NCBI GenBank assembly: GCA_949300375.1
Contig: CASGEB010000012.1
Location: 1 to 55,581, forward strand
Direction: 5' to 3'
Source of the DNA: an uncultured Pseudomonadota bacterium
GTDB lineage: Bacteria; Pseudomonadota; Alphaproteobacteria; RF32; CAG-239
DNA: 55,581 bases
The first letter of the stretch is position 1. Each line of letters starts with the position of its first letter. Below the pieces are notes generated by a model that saw nothing but the letters and a program-made list of their open reading frames with translations, made no database searches and was not told where the DNA came from. Positions 30,024-39,474 of this stretch are shown piece after piece. Both the position numbers and the translations under genes were made by a program.

Positions 30024-33000
30024 TTAGGCTTCATCATTAAGCAATTCGACGTTCAGGCACAACGATTTGATTTCTTTAACCAAAACGTTGAAGGATTCCG
30101 GAATGCCGGCTTCAAAACCGTCATCGCCGCGAACAATTGCCTCATAAACTTTCGTACGTCCGTTAACGTCATCGGATTTAACGGTGAGCATTTCCTGCAG
30201 GGTATAGGCAGCACCGTAAGCCTGCAAAGCCCAAACTTCCATTTCACCGAAACGCTGGCCACCGAATTGAGCCTTACCGCCCAGCGGCTGCTGGGTAACC
30301 AGACTGTACGGGCCAACGGAACGTGCGTGCATTTTCTCGTCGACAATGTGGTGCAGCTTAATCATATAGATGATACCGACGGTAACCTTACGGTCAAACT
30401 TCTCGCCGGTACGGCCGTCATACAGGTCAATCTGACCGGAAGTCGGCAGCCCTGCCAGAGAAAGCATACGGTTGATATCGTCTTCATGAGCGCCGTCAAA
30501 TACCGGAGTAGCCGTCGGCACGCCGTTTTTGAGGTTGGAAATCATTTCCAGTTTCTCGGCTTCGCTCATCGGAACGATATCGCGCTTATACTGTTTCTCA
30601 CCGTAAATTTCTTTCAGGCGGTTGTTCAGTTCATCAATCGTCTTCTCGCCGCGTTTATACTGTTCACACATCTCGTTAAGCTGTTGGCCGAGTTCTTTGG
30701 CCGCCCAGCCCAGATGGGTTTCTAAAATCTGTCCGACGTTCATACGGGAAGGCACGCCCAGCGGATTTAACACAATGTCAACCGGCGTACCGTCTTCCAT
30801 ATACGGCATATCTTCAAGTTTCAGCACGCGGGAAATCGTACCTTTGTTACCGTGGCGTCCGGCAATCTTATCGCCGGATTGAATCTTACGTTTGGTCGCA
30901 ATGAAAACCTTAACCATCTTCAAAACGCCCGGCAGCAAATCATCGCCGCGTTGGACTTTTTCAACCTTGTCTTCAAAGTGTTTCTGAATCTTCTCGTTGC
31001 GGGCATCAAATGCTGCCAGCAATTCTTCGATTCTGGCCATAACCTCTTCGTCTTTGACCACAATCTTGCGCCATTGAGAAGACGGAACGGCCGCCAAAAC
31101 TTCTTCGGTTACAACCGCATTTTTAGAAATGCCTTTCGGTGCGTCAACCACAGTCTGTCCAAGCAGCATAGACTTCAGACGGGCTTCAAAGTTCTTGCGG
31201 ATAATTGCCAGCTCGTCATCGCGGTCTTTTGCCAGATTGGAAATCTCTTCCTGTTCGATGGACAAAGCACGCTCGTCTTTCTCAACGCCGCGGCGGGAGA
31301 AAACATGAACATCAACGACAATGCCTTCAATACCCGGCTGAACGCGCAAAGACGTATCGCGAACGTCAGAGGCCTTTTCGCCAAAGATAGCGCGCAGCAA
31401 TTTTTCTTCCGGCGTAACCGGCGATTCGCCTTTCGGCGTAACCTTACCGACCAGAATATCGCCGGCTTTGACCTCAGCGCCGATATAAACGATACCGGCC
31501 TCGTCAAGATTGCGCAAAGCTTCTTCGCCGACATTCGGAATATCGCGGGTAATTTCTTCCTGACCGAGCTTGGTATCACGCGCCATAACTTCAAATTCTT
31601 CAATATGCAGAGAAGTAAAGACGTCATCGCGGGAAATTCTCTCGGACAGCAAAATCGCGTCTTCATAGTTCAAACCGTTCCAAGGCATAAACGCAACCAG
31701 CACGTTTTTACCAAGAGCCAGTTCGCCCATATCGGTACAAGGACCGTCAGCCATAATATCGCCGGCCTTAACCTCGTCGCCGACCTTAACCAGCGGAACC
31801 TGATTAATGCAGGTATTCTGGTTGGAGCGGCGGAATTTTTGCAGTTTGTAAATTTCAACACCGACGTCTTTGGTATCTTCATTATGAGAACGAACCACAA
31901 TACGGTTGGCGTCAACCGCATCGACAACGCCGTCATATTTACAAACGACCGTAGCGCCGGAATCTTTGGCAACGGCGGCTTCCATGCCGGTACCGACCAG
32001 CGGGGCTTCTGAACGCAGCAAAGGAACGCCCTGACGCTGCATGTTAGACCCCATCAAAGCACGGTTTGCGTCATCGTTTTCCAGAAACGGAATCAAAGCC
32101 GTTGCAACCGAAACCAGCTGTTTCGGAGAAACGTCGATAAAATCAATCTCTTCCGGATGTGCATATTCAAATTCGCCGGCTTTGCGGCAGGCAATCAGCT
32201 CGTCTTCAAAATGTCCGTCTTCTTTGACTTTGGCATTTGCTTCGGCGATTTTGAACTTGCCTTCCTCATCGGCCGACAGATAAACCACTTCCGAAGTAAC
32301 CTTGCCGTTAACAACCTTGCGGTACGGACATTCGATAAAACCGTATTTGTTAATGCGGGCATAAGTCGACAGCGAGTTAATCAAACCGATGTTCGGACCT
32401 TCCGGCGTTTCAATCGGGCAGATACGGCCGTAATGGGTCGGATGCACGTCGCGGACTTCAAAGCCTGCACGGTCGCGGGACAAACCGCCCGGCCCCAATG
32501 CGGACAAACGGCGTTTGTGCGTAATTTCGGACAACGGGTTGTTCTGATCCATAAACTGCGACAACTGCGAAGAACCGAAGAACTCGCGGATAACGGCGGC
32601 AATCGGTTTGGCATTGACCAAATCCTGCGGCTTAACGTTAGCCAGAACTTCGGAAGACATTCTTTCGCGAATGGCTCTTTCCATACGCAGCAAGCCCATA
32701 CGATATTGATTTTCCATCAGTTCGCCGACCGAACGGACGCGGCGGTTGCCGAGGTGGTCAATATCATCAACTTCGCCTTTGCCGTCGCGCAGCTCAACCA
32801 GGCGTTTGACAATGCGCAAAATATCATCGGCGCGCAACGTTCTCAAAGTATCCGGAGCTTCCTCAAACGGAATATCCAGCGCCACATTCATCTTAACACG
32901 GCCGACCGATGAAAGGTCATAACGTTCCAAATCAAAAAACAGGGATTTGAACAACTGTTCGGCCGTTTCCAATGTCGGCGGTTCACCCGGGCGCATAACA

Positions 33001-34199
33001 CGGTAAATATCAAGCAAAGCCTCTTCGCGGCAGGAGTTTTTATCGGCTGCCAGCGTATTGCGGATATACGGACCAACGTTAACGCCGTCAATATAAAGGG
33101 TATTAACCTCATTGACCTTGGCAGCGGCAATTTTACCCAACAATTCTTCGGTAATTTCATCACCGGCCTCGGCAATAACCTCGCCGCTCTTCTTCTCAAC
33201 AATTTCGTTAGCCAGGAACTTGCCGAGCATTTGTTTAGCATCGACTTTATAATATTCCAGACCTTCATCGGCAAGTTTCTGAGCCGTTCTCTGCGTCAGC
33301 TTTTTACCCTGCTCCAGCACAACGTCGCCGGTTTTGGCATTAACCAGGTCAAAATCAAATTTAACACCTTTCATTCTTTCCGGAACAAACTTGGCCTTCC
33401 AGGCTTTTTTATCAGCAATAAAGGTATCAATATCATAGAAATAAGCCAAAATCTCTTCTTTGGACATTCCTTTGATTTCAGACGGATCAATCTTCTTGCC
33501 TTCTTTGGCCAGCTTTTTGATTTTTTCTTCGGTTTCTTTGGAATACAAAGAATACAAGATAGATGTTACCGGCAGTTTGCGGCGTCGGTCAATACGGGCA
33601 TACAGCAGGTCTTTGGCATCAAATTCAAAATCCAGCCAGGAACCGCGGTACGGAATAATGCGGGCGGCAAACAAATATTTACCGGAAGAAACGGTCTTGC
33701 CTTTGTCATGGTCAAAGAACACGCCCGGAGAACGGTGCATCTGAGAAACGACAACGCGTTCGGTACCGTTGAAGATAAAGGTACCTTTGTCCGTCATCAA
33801 CGGAATGTCACCCATATAAACGTCTTGTTCCTTAATGTCATGGATAGACTTTGCCCCGGTGGCTTCATCCGTATCCCAAACCACCAGACGCAGCGTAGCC
33901 TTAATCGGAGCGGCATAAGTCATATCGCGCTTAATGCACTCTTCCACGTCATATTTCGGCTCTTCGAGCTCATATTTCACAAATTCAAGCTCACCGTTAC
34001 CGGAAAAATCTTTGATGGGAAAAACAGATTTGAAAACTTCTTCCAAACCGAATTCGCATTTCTCTGCATTTTTATCAGCTTCAATAAAGCTGTTATAAGA
34101 ACCGGTTTGAACTTCGATTAAACTCGGCATTTCCGACACGGCGTCGATTTTGCCGAAGTTTCTTCTTACACGTCTTTTGCTCGTATAAGATGTCAACAT
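30024..34199 (-). CDS. rpoB: RNA polymerase subunit beta
   Basis: This is the catalytic beta subunit, 1391 aa from the ATG at 34199, which has AGGG about ten bases upstream; a TTG three codons earlier lies too close to it. The rifampicin region reads [20 protein letters not shown] with the usual sensitive residues (Q, D, H, then [10 protein letters not shown]). It forms an rpoBC operon but, unusually, is not directly downstream of rplL: a plus-strand membrane gene lies between. Confidence 0.98.
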   Translation of the reverse strand: MLTSYTSKRRVRRNFGKIDAVSEMPSLIEVQTGSYNSFIEADKNAEKCEFGLEEVFKSVFPIKDFSGNGELEFVKYELEEPKYDVEECIKRDMTYAAPIKATLRLVVWDTDEATGAKSIHDIKEQDVYMGDIPLMTDKGTFIFNGTERVVVSQMHRSPGVFFDHDKGKTVSSGKYLFAARIIPYRGSWLDFEFDAKDLLYARIDRRRKLPVTSILYSLYSKETEEKIKKLAKEGKKIDPSEIKGMSKEEILAYFYDIDTFIADKKAWKAKFVPERMKGVKFDFDLVNAKTGDVVLEQGKKLTQRTAQKLADEGLEYYKVDAKQMLGKFLANEIVEKKSGEVIAEAGDEITEELLGKIAAAKVNEVNTLYIDGVNVGPYIRNTLAADKNSCREEALLDIYRVMRPGEPPTLETAEQLFKSLFFDLERYDLSSVGRVKMNVALDIPFEEAPDTLRTLRADDILRIVKRLVELRDGKGEVDDIDHLGNRRVRSVGELMENQYRMGLLRMERAIRERMSSEVLANVKPQDLVNAKPIAAVIREFFGSSQLSQFMDQNNPLSEITHKRRLSALGPGGLSRDRAGFEVRDVHPTHYGRICPIETPEGPNIGLINSLSTYARINKYGFIECPYRKVVNGKVTSEVVYLSADEEGKFKIAEANAKVKEDGHFEDELIACRKAGEFEYAHPEEIDFIDVSPKQLVSVATALIPFLENDDANRALMGSNMQRQGVPLLRSEAPLVGTGMEAAVAKDSGATVVCKYDGVVDAVDANRIVVRSHNEDTKDVGVEIYKLQKFRRSNQNTCINQVPLVKVGDEVKAGDIMADGPCTDMGELALGKNVLVAFMPWNGLNYEDAILLSERISRDDVFTSLHIEEFEVMARDTKLGQEEITRDIPNVGEEALRNLDEAGIVYIGAEVKAGDILVGKVTPKGESPVTPEEKLLRAIFGEKASDVRDTSLRVQPGIEGIVVDVHVFSRRGVEKDERALSIEQEEISNLAKDRDDELAIIRKNFEARLKSMLLGQTVVDAPKGISKNAVVTEEVLAAVPSSQWRKIVVKDEEVMARIEELLAAFDARNEKIQKHFEDKVEKVQRGDDLLPGVLKMVKVFIATKRKIQSGDKIAGRHGNKGTISRVLKLEDMPYMEDGTPVDIVLNPLGVPSRMNVGQILETHLGWAAKELGQQLNEMCEQYKRGEKTIDELNNRLKEIYGEKQYKRDIVPMSEAEKLEMISNLKNGVPTATPVFDGAHEDDINRMLSLAGLPTSGQIDLYDGRTGEKFDRKVTVGIIYMIKLHHIVDEKMHARSVGPYSLVTQQPLGGKAQFGGQRFGEMEVWALQAYGAAYTLQEMLTVKSDDVNGRTKVYEAIVRGDDGFEAGIPESFNVLVKEIKSLCLNVELLNDEA

Positions 34200-34208
34200 A
34201 TACTTCAA

Positions 34209-34728
34209 TCCCTATAAGTTAGATTCTGCGACAATACCGTTGGATGCCTCCAAACCCCGACCGCAGAAGGTTGTCAAAAATCGATTTTTAAAGGCGGGAA
34301 CCCTGCCGAACCCCCGAATAAAAAATTCACTCGGCAGCGATTCGCAGAATAATAAATTTTAAATTCGTCTACTTTTATACCACTGAGTCTAAAATTGCAA
34401 GCACAATTATCACCAAAGAGTCAAGTTTTTTAACATCAAACTTAACATCTTTTTAACCTAAGCGATTCAAATTCCTTATTTATTGTTTTTCAGAGCATTA
34501 TCTAAAGGTTTCATCAATTTTCCATTAAGATTCAGCTAATTTTGTCTCTCGTTTGGAGATGGCAGTACTATTCTCATAAAAACGTCCCGCACCTCATAAA
34601 CAATCCTCCGTATAATATCCCCTTCTCAAAAAACACAAGTTCTGTTTTTACAAAAAAGTTGTACTTTGCAAATTGACAACCATCGAAAAACATAATAGTA
34701 TACGCAACAAAATTAATTATTAAAATTT
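34209..34728. other. rpoB upstream region with leader inverted repeat
   Basis: This 520-bp non-coding stretch contains the rpoB leader. ATTCTGCGA (34223-34231) is complementary to TCGCAGAAT (34342-34350), enclosing about 110 nt that could fold into a long-range structure in the rpoB 5' UTR. A -10-like TATAAA and TTGCAA occur near 34370-34395 on the minus strand, and six GANTC sites lie between 34222 and 34533. Nothing coding is seen. Confidence 0.5.
34673..34701 (+). promoter_or_regulatory. Promoter of the 191-aa membrane protein gene
   Basis: TTGACA (34673-34678) and TAGTAT (34696-34701) with 17-nt spacing form a near-consensus promoter 27 nt before the ATG. Confidence 0.75.
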
Positions 34729-35304
34729 ATGATTATGGATACAATTATTTTTTGTTGGATTGCGCCTGTTTGTGCAATTATCAGCGGTTTTTTATTAGCT
34801 TTTTTTCAAAAGCGTCAAAAAAGTTCTGACTATTGGTATCCCCAAAACCAGCGGATAATATTCAAAGCCGGAATAACCTTAGTTTTCTTAACCGCTTTGA
34901 TTTTCGGCTACATGGGAAGTATGAAAGGTTTCGAATCTGACGACAGCTCATTTTGGCTGGGAATTTGTGGCATCGCAGCAATGATTCTCCTGTTTTATAT
35001 AGGATTTTCAACTGGATATCATCGGCTCATATTTAAAATAGATAAAGACCCGTATATAGATTTCAAATATTTCAACCATATTTGCAATGCTCTCGTTTTT
35101 GTTATTTTCATTGCAGTACTTATTTTATGGAATATAAAAATCGGCCCGATAATCCCTGCTGTTTTTCTCATAGCGGCTTTGGTCTCAGTAATCATATCGC
35201 TTGCCCTGGGTGCTACAGTTTTATTTTTTTGTGCCATCACAGCTTTAATTTGCTGGGGAACAAAAGAACTGGTTCAATTATATTGGAAATGGCTTAAAGC
35301 CTAA
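34729..35304 (+). CDS. Polytopic membrane protein of unknown function
   Basis: This 191-aa protein has five or so hydrophobic helices: about residues 5-25, 47-65, 77-98, 121-140 and 143-175. It has no recognisable family motif. It is monocistronic, with its own strong promoter and terminator, and sits opposite in strand between rpoB and rplL, so it interrupts one of the most conserved bacterial gene neighbourhoods. A second Met three codons in is an alternative start. Confidence 0.7.
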   Translation: MIMDTIIFCWIAPVCAIISGFLLAFFQKRQKSSDYWYPQNQRIIFKAGITLVFLTALIFGYMGSMKGFESDDSSFWLGICGIAAMILLFYIGFSTGYHRLIFKIDKDPYIDFKYFNHICNALVFVIFIAVLILWNIKIGPIIPAVFLIAALVSVIISLALGATVLFFCAITALICWGTKELVQLYWKWLKA

Positions 35305-35309
35305 GAAAA

Positions 35310-35334
35310 ACTCCGGAAAACTTCCGGAGTTTTT
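35310..35334 (+). terminator. Terminator after the 191-aa gene
   Basis: ACTCCGGAA (35310-35318) pairs with TTCCGGAGT (35322-35330), followed by five T residues. Confidence 0.88.
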
Positions 35335-35431
35335 ATATTTCACATTCCCCAAATGTTAAAAATTCAAGATTTTGAGCTTATAGCGTAAAAAACAAAGCGG
35401 ACAAAATCCTAATAACCGCTAAAGAAAATAA

Positions 35432-35481
35432 AAAAGGAGAAAATTTTAGTGTACAACGAGGTACATGAATTTTCTCCTTTT
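35432..35481 (-). terminator. Terminator after rplL, TGTAC-type hairpin
   Basis: A perfect 14-bp outer stem (AAAAGGAGAAAATT / AATTTTCTCCTTTT) encloses TGTAC (35450-35454), a 6-nt loop and GTACAT (35461-35466). On the minus strand it is followed by a T-rich stretch. It probably ends the rplJL transcript before rpoB and belongs to the hairpin family seen in the other translation operons. Confidence 0.8.
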
Positions 35482-35521
35482 GCAATTTTAGCTCTAGATG
35501 AACTGTTATGCGAACTTTCAA

Positions 35522-35893
35522 TTACTTGAGTTCAACCTTAGCACCGGCCTCTTCCAGTTTCTTCTTCATTTCTTCGGCTTCAGCTTTGGCAACGCCTTCT
35601 TTGATCGTCTTCGGAGCGCCGTCAACCAGATCTTTGGCTTCTTTCAGACCCAATTGAGTAATAGCGCGAATTTCCTTAATAACATTAATTTTGTTAGCGC
35701 CGGCTTCAGCAAGAATAACATCAAATTCTGTTTTTTCTTCTTCAGCAGCACCACCGGCAGCACCACCGGCAGCTACAGCAACGGCAGCAGCGGCAGAAAC
35801 GCCCCATTTTTCTTCCAACATTTTAGACAGGTCAGCAGCTTCCATAACGGTCAAAGCTGACAATTCATCAACTAATTTGGCTAAATCGGCCAT
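35522..35893 (-). CDS. rplL: 50S ribosomal protein L7/L12
   Basis: L7/L12 forms the flexible stalk that recruits translation factors. The 123-aa protein has the N-terminal dimerisation helices ([16 protein letters not shown]), an Ala/Gly-rich hinge (about 35-52) and the C-terminal factor-binding domain with [30 protein letters not shown] precedes the ATG. It lies 161 bp after rplJ and ends at a strong hairpin, so it is uncoupled from rpoB. Confidence 0.98.
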   Translation of the reverse strand: MADLAKLVDELSALTVMEAADLSKMLEEKWGVSAAAAVAVAAGGAAGGAAEEEKTEFDVILAEAGANKINVIKEIRAITQLGLKEAKDLVDGAPKTIKEGVAKAEAEEMKKKLEEAGAKVELK

Positions 35894-35980
35894 ATCTTTA
35901 TCTCCAATAAATTAAATTAAAATTCAAACTAAAAAAGTTTTACACTCATCAATTTTGTGTTTTAAGCAAAGTAACGCGCC

Positions 35981-36027
35981 GTAAGTTTTGAACAAACTGT
36001 ACAATAAGTACATGAGCGAAAACTTAC
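35981..36027 (-). other. TGTAC-type hairpin between rplJ and rplL
   Basis: GTAAGTTTT (35981-35989) pairs with AAAACTTAC (36019-36027); the inner TGTAC (35998-36002) and GTACAT (36008-36013) pair across a 5-nt loop. There is no T run, so it is not an ordinary terminator; it may set the rplL:rplJ ratio by processing or partial termination. Confidence 0.55.
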
Positions 36028-36054
36028 AAGCAGAACCTGCATAAAACGTAAAAT

Positions 36055-36537
36055 TTAAGCAGCTTCTTTTTCGCTGTAAGCCTTGGTAACTCTTGCCAAC
36101 TGAGCTCCCGGAGCCTGCAACAGACCAATAATCTTGGCGCGCAGTTCGTCCATGGAAGGAATGGTGGCCAGCTTGTTGATTTCGGCAACGGAGAGAACGC
36201 CCGTTCCCATCGCACCGCCGACAACAATCAGCTTCTCATTGGTTTTGGCAAATTGAACACAAGCTTTGCAGGCCGAAACCGGATCATTGGCGAAAGCAAT
36301 TGCCGTCGGACCTTTGAACAAGTCAGTCAGACCTTCAAATTTTGTGCCTTTAAGAGCAAGACGAGTGATACGATTTTTAGTAACTCTAAAGCCAGCGCCT
36401 GCTTTTCTGATATTGTCGCGCAATTCCGAAACTTCGGCCACAGTCAGACCTTTATAGTGCGAAACGACTATAATTTCGGCATTGTTAAACAACTCATTCA
36501 GTTCGCTGAGCAATTGTGCTTTTTCTTCGCGATTCAC
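36055..36537 (-). CDS. rplJ: 50S ribosomal protein L10 (GTG start)
   Basis: L10 anchors L7/L12 dimers to the ribosome. From the GTG at 36535-36537 the protein is 160 aa and begins (M)NREEKAQLLSELNELF, the family-typical start. GGAGAC lies eight bases upstream of this GTG; an ATG 63 bp further up would add unrelated residues. The C-terminal L12-binding helix (LQAPGAQLARVTKAYSEKE) is present. It is separated from rplA by a 490-bp structured leader. Confidence 0.95.
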   Translation of the reverse strand: MNREEKAQLLSELNELFNNAEIIVVSHYKGLTVAEVSELRDNIRKAGAGFRVTKNRITRLALKGTKFEGLTDLFKGPTAIAFANDPVSACKACVQFAKTNEKLIVVGGAMGTGVLSVAEINKLATIPSMDELRAKIIGLLQAPGAQLARVTKAYSEKEAA

Positions 36538-36600
36538 TAATTGTCTCCAATAAAAACATTGCTCATCACAATGCATTTCAACACTTAACCGCCAAGACAA

Positions 36601-36690
36601 AAAGGTTAGAAAATTTAATTTGCTTAATCTCCCAACCGCCTCAGCGGGACCTAATCTGTCCAGGAGAAAAAAGATATTAAAATGTCTCTA
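36601..36690 (-). promoter_or_regulatory. Putative L10 leader (rplJL autoregulation)
   Basis: On the minus strand the segment upstream of rplJ includes CCGCTGAGGCGG (36636-36647), a 4-bp stem with UGAG loop, flanked by GGTC and GGTTGGGAGATT. L10(L12)4 represses rplJL in other bacteria by binding a structured leader at this location. The assignment rests on position and general resemblance; a covariance-model search would decide it. Confidence 0.5.
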
Positions 36691-37024
36691 CTCCCGTCTG
36701 CGTAGGATATTTAAGATATGCCCGTTTTTATGCCGGTTTTCCGGTTTTTTCGGTCAGACCACCTACGGTCTTGGACAGTTTTCAGAAAATTTTCCGGTTC
36801 TTTAACGAACTCTTGTTAGAATTTTCTGAAGAGCGGGCGGTGATAAAGCTCACCACCCAAAACTTTTTTATGCTTTGTAAAATTTGTCTGCGTTTTCTTA
36901 AATCAAACAAACCGTCCTCGGCTTTGATAAAATGCTTTGCTACGCAGTTGATTTTGAGTGAAGTGTACAAAAAAGTACATAAACGAAAAATCAACAAGTA
37001 TGAAAGTATTTTTGCAAAGCCCCA
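36691..37024 (-). other. Structured rplA-rplJ spacer
   Basis: This non-coding region holds several inverted repeats: TTCAGAAAAT/ATTTTCTGAA (36781-36790 with 36821-36830, enclosing GTTC/GAAC), GGTGA/TCACC near 36840-36856, and the TGTAC-type hairpin at 36947-36995. No good gene is seen. Confidence 0.55.
36947..36995 (-). other. TGTAC-type hairpin between rplA and rplJ
   Basis: GTTGATTTT (36947-36955) pairs with AAAATCAAC (36987-36995); inside, TGTAC (36964-36968) pairs with GTACAT (36975-36980) over six A residues. The outer stem differs from the other family members while the core is kept. Confidence 0.55.
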
Positions 37025-37640
37025 CTACAAAGCGGAAGAATCAACCTTCAAACCAACACCCATCGTGCTGCTCAAAGAAATCTTCTTCATATAAACGCCT
37101 TTGGCCCCGGCAGGTTTTGCCTTGATGATGGCATCAATAAAGGTTTTGGCGTTGTCATAAATCTGCTCTTCGCTAAAGCTTGCTTTGGCGATACCGGCAT
37201 GAACAATACCGTTTTTCTCAACACGATATTGAACTTCACCGGCTTTGGCCTTTTTAACGGCATTGGCAACATCCGTCGTTACCGTACCCAGTTTCGGGTT
37301 CGGCATCAGTCCTTTCGGACCGAGAACGCGGGCAACGCGGCCGGCCAGACCCATCATATCCGGCGTAGCAATACATCTGTCAAAATCAATCTTTCCGGCC
37401 AAAATGGAATCAATCAGATTCTCGGCGAACGGTTTTACCGTTTCCGTGCGGCAGAGAGCATACGCCGCGAACCATCTGGTCGGCATGTTTCGGATCAACA
37501 CCCAGATTGATAGCCAAATCAATCGTTTCGTCAAACTTGGCTTTTGCATTTTCTTTAACGAGCTTAACAGCATCTTTCAGAGAATAGCTCTGCATTTTAT
37601 CAACTGTTTTATAAGCATTTACAATTCTTTTTCCGTGCAT
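37025..37640 (-). pseudogene. rplA: 50S ribosomal protein L1, disrupted by deletion and frameshift
   Basis: L1 forms the mobile stalk at the ribosomal E site and represses its own operon. The N-terminal part ([20 protein letters not shown] to LPHGNGKTV) reads in one frame from the ATG at 37640 and stops at 37410. The C-terminal part, from [20 protein letters not shown] to [12 protein letters not shown], reads in another frame to 37025. The roughly 22 residues normally between GKTVR and the AEDL-like motif are absent, so about 65-68 nt are missing near 37421-37430. Everything else is well conserved. It is either a real lesion, since L1 is dispensable in E. coli, or an assembly error. GGAG precedes the start by seven bases. 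Confidence 0.8.
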
Positions 37641-37644
37641 AGCC

Positions 37645-38082
37645 TTACTCCACTACCTTAACGCCCATAGAACGAGCCTGACCTTTAACCATATTCATAG
37701 CGGCTTCGACTGTCGAGCAGTTCAAATCCGGCAATTTGGCTTCGGCGATTTCCTTAACCTGAGCCAGAGTCAGCTGACCGGCAACAGATTTGCTGGGTTC
37801 TTTGGAACCGCTCTTAATATTGGCGGCTTTTTTAATGTAGAAAGAAACCGGCGGCAGTTTGGTAACAAAAGTAAAACTTTTATCTTCAAAAGCCGTAATA
37901 ACAACCGGTACCGGAATCCCCGGTTCCATTTTCTGGGTAGCTGCATTAAAAGCTTTGCAGAATTCCATAATATTCAAGCCTTTTTGGCCCAGAGCCGGAC
38001 CAACTGGAGGAGAAGGGTTAGCTTTTCCTGCAGGGATCTGAAGCTTGATTAATCCTAAAATTTTCTTTTTAGTTTTAGCCAT
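37645..38082 (-). CDS. rplK: 50S ribosomal protein L11
   Basis: L11 organises the GTPase-associated centre of 23S rRNA. The 145-aa product starts [20 protein letters not shown] at 38082; an upstream in-frame ATG would add ten unrelated residues. The N-terminal proline-rich [20 protein letters not shown] and the C-terminal rRNA-binding domain are complete. It lies 4 bp before rplA, and its leader carries a possible L1-binding hairpin. Confidence 0.97.
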   Translation of the reverse strand: MAKTKKKILGLIKLQIPAGKANPSPPVGPALGQKGLNIMEFCKAFNAATQKMEPGIPVPVVITAFEDKSFTFVTKLPPVSFYIKKAANIKSGSKEPSKSVAGQLTLAQVKEIAEAKLPDLNCSTVEAAMNMVKGQARSMGVKVVE

Positions 38083-38102
38083 TTCATACCTCTGTTTAGG
38101 GT

Positions 38103-38133
38103 CGTGGTACAAGGCGATGGCCCGCCTCCCACG
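38103..38133 (-). promoter_or_regulatory. Putative L1-binding leader of rplK-rplA
   Basis: On the minus strand CGTGG and CCACG form an outer stem and GGCG/CGCC an inner stem, with a GTGGGAGG sequence on the 5' side, about 20 nt before rplK. The position and GGGAG motif resemble the mRNA mimic of the 23S L1 site that mediates L1 autoregulation elsewhere. Confidence 0.5.
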
Positions 38134-38193
38134 AAATTATTACAACACGATTCGCGCTCCAAAAGACAGAATCCTGCCTTTAAGAGTCGCTTT

Positions 38194-38221
38194 TGTATAG
38201 CACAAACATTTAAAATTACAA
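38194..38221 (-). promoter_or_regulatory. Promoter of rplK-rplA
   Basis: On the minus strand TTGTAA (38216-38221) and TATACA (38194-38199) are 16 nt apart, with an extended TGC before the -10. A GANTC site (38184-38188) lies at the expected transcription start. Further GANTC sites occur at 38149, 38169 and 38248. Confidence 0.65.
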
Positions 38222-38382
38222 GTACTTTTTTAAATTTTCTTCATTTTGAGTCGTATTTTTCTCTAACGCATAAAAAAGCTCGCCCGCACCGAGCGGCGGC
38301 TGGCTGACAATGTTTTTTGCATAGAACGGTATTCCCCTCAACAAGCGGGCAATATCCGTTAAGGTTTTGCAATAAACAACAC

Positions 38383-38414
38383 AAAACATCCCCGGACTTT
38401 TCCGGGGATGTTTT
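38383..38414. terminator. Terminator after nusG
   Basis: AAAACATCCCCGGA (38383-38396) and TCCGGGGATGTTTT (38401-38414) form a 14-bp stem with a 4-nt loop. It separates secE-nusG from rplKA and makes them distinct operons. Confidence 0.88.
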
Positions 38415-38437
38415 TCTGCATCAAACCAAATATCAAA

Positions 38438-38971
38438 TCAGGAAACTTTCTCAACCTGTGAGAATTCCAACTCTACCGGTGTAGAACGCCCGAAAATAGA
38501 AACCGACACTTTCAGGCGGGATTTTTCCAAATCAACTTCCTCAACCAGCCCGATGAAAGAAGCAAACGGACCGTCGCAAACCCGGATTTGCTCACCGACT
38601 TCATAATCAACCACCGTCTGCGGCCGCTCAATACCTTCCTGCATCTGGGTAATAATCCTCTGCGCTTCGGCCTCGGTAATTGGAAACGGCTTATTTCTGC
38701 TGCCGAGAAAATTTGTTACTTTCGGATTATTCTTAATCAGATGCCACGCGTCATCGGTCATAATCATTTTGACCAGAATATACCCGGGAAAGAACTTGCG
38801 TTCACTGCTGACCTTGGTGCCTTTTTTAACCTCGACAACTTCTTCTGTCGGCACCATAATATCCAAAATCTTATCGTCCATTTTTTTCAAAACGGCTTGT
38901 TCTTTAATCGATTCGGCAACTTTTTTCTCCGAACCGGAATGAACGTTTACAACATACCAGCGAGCATCCAT
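38438..38971 (-). CDS. nusG: Transcription termination/antitermination protein NusG
   Basis: NusG binds RNA polymerase beta' and couples transcription to Rho or the ribosome. The 177-aa protein has the NGN domain ([20 protein letters not shown], then [10 protein letters not shown] near residue 63) and the C-terminal KOW domain ([20 protein letters not shown]). It follows secE by 3 bp and ends at a strong terminator. Confidence 0.97.
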   Translation of the reverse strand: MDARWYVVNVHSGSEKKVAESIKEQAVLKKMDDKILDIMVPTEEVVEVKKGTKVSSERKFFPGYILVKMIMTDDAWHLIKNNPKVTNFLGSRNKPFPITEAEAQRIITQMQEGIERPQTVVDYEVGEQIRVCDGPFASFIGLVEEVDLEKSRLKVSVSIFGRSTPVELEFSQVEKVS

Positions 38972-38974
38972 ACC

Positions 38975-39172
38975 CTATTCTCCAATCATAAAAATCTTCT
39001 GCACGCCCCAGCCCAAAATCTGGTCGACGACAAAGAAAAAGGCAGCTGCGATTGCCACAATGACCAAAACCATAATCGAGGTTTGCACCACCTCTTTTTT
39101 TGTAGGCCAGGTAACTTTTTTAACTTCCTGTTTCACCTGCCTGAAAAACTGTATCGGACTAACTTTTGCCAT
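38975..39172 (-). CDS. secE: Preprotein translocase subunit SecE
   Basis: SecE is the essential single-helix clamp of the SecYEG channel. The 65-aa short form has the conserved FRQVKQEVKKVTWPTKKEV amphipathic helix and one membrane helix (about 35-60). The ATG at 39172 has AGGTGG nine bases upstream; the ATG three codons earlier would abut that site directly. secE is normally just after tRNA-Trp and tuf; here about 16 kb separates them. Confidence 0.95.
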   Translation of the reverse strand: MAKVSPIQFFRQVKQEVKKVTWPTKKEVVQTSIMVLVIVAIAAAFFFVVDQILGWGVQKIFMIGE

Positions 39173-39241
39173 GGAACCCATCCACCTATTTAAAATTAAA
39201 CCACCTTATATCTGACTTTTGCCAGACAAATCTGCCTGTTT

Positions 39242-39268
39242 TTTATATCATTAATCCCGCCTTGTCAA
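39242..39268 (-). promoter_or_regulatory. Promoter of secE-nusG
   Basis: On the minus strand TTGACA (39263-39268) precedes TATAAA (39242-39247, 15-nt spacing) or TAAAAA with 17-nt spacing, about 70 nt before secE. The rest of the 300-bp spacer has no gene. Confidence 0.55.
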
Positions 39269-39403
39269 TCTTAAATTCAAAATCGCCCCGATATTCATCT
39301 GTTTTCTGCCCCTAAAAATTCCGCCAACAAGCATCATCCTCAAAATCAAACTTGAACAGATTTAACCAAAAGAATTATTGTCTTTTGAAAAACGCCCGCC
39401 AAA

Positions 39404-39421
39404 ACAAAGAAACCGCCCTTC
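39404..39421. repeat. 18-bp direct repeat, copy 1
   Basis: ACAAAGAAACCGCCCTTC matches 40393-40410 with one mismatch. The two copies bracket the 255-aa gene and may mark the edges of a small inserted cassette. Confidence 0.6.
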
Positions 39422-39474
39422 TTTGAACTGTCCCCTAAAAATTGGACAAGTAAAAAAGTCCCCCAAATATCAGC

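Noticed and set aside
36771-37094. 107-aa plus-strand frame between rplA and rplJ
   Set aside because: It overlaps rplA antisense and the hairpin-rich leader; the sequence is better explained as RNA structure.
39425-39452. Possible IS3-type terminal repeat (CTGTCCCC...AATTGGACAAG)
   Set aside because: Only one end-like sequence is visible, with no transposase or partner repeat nearby.
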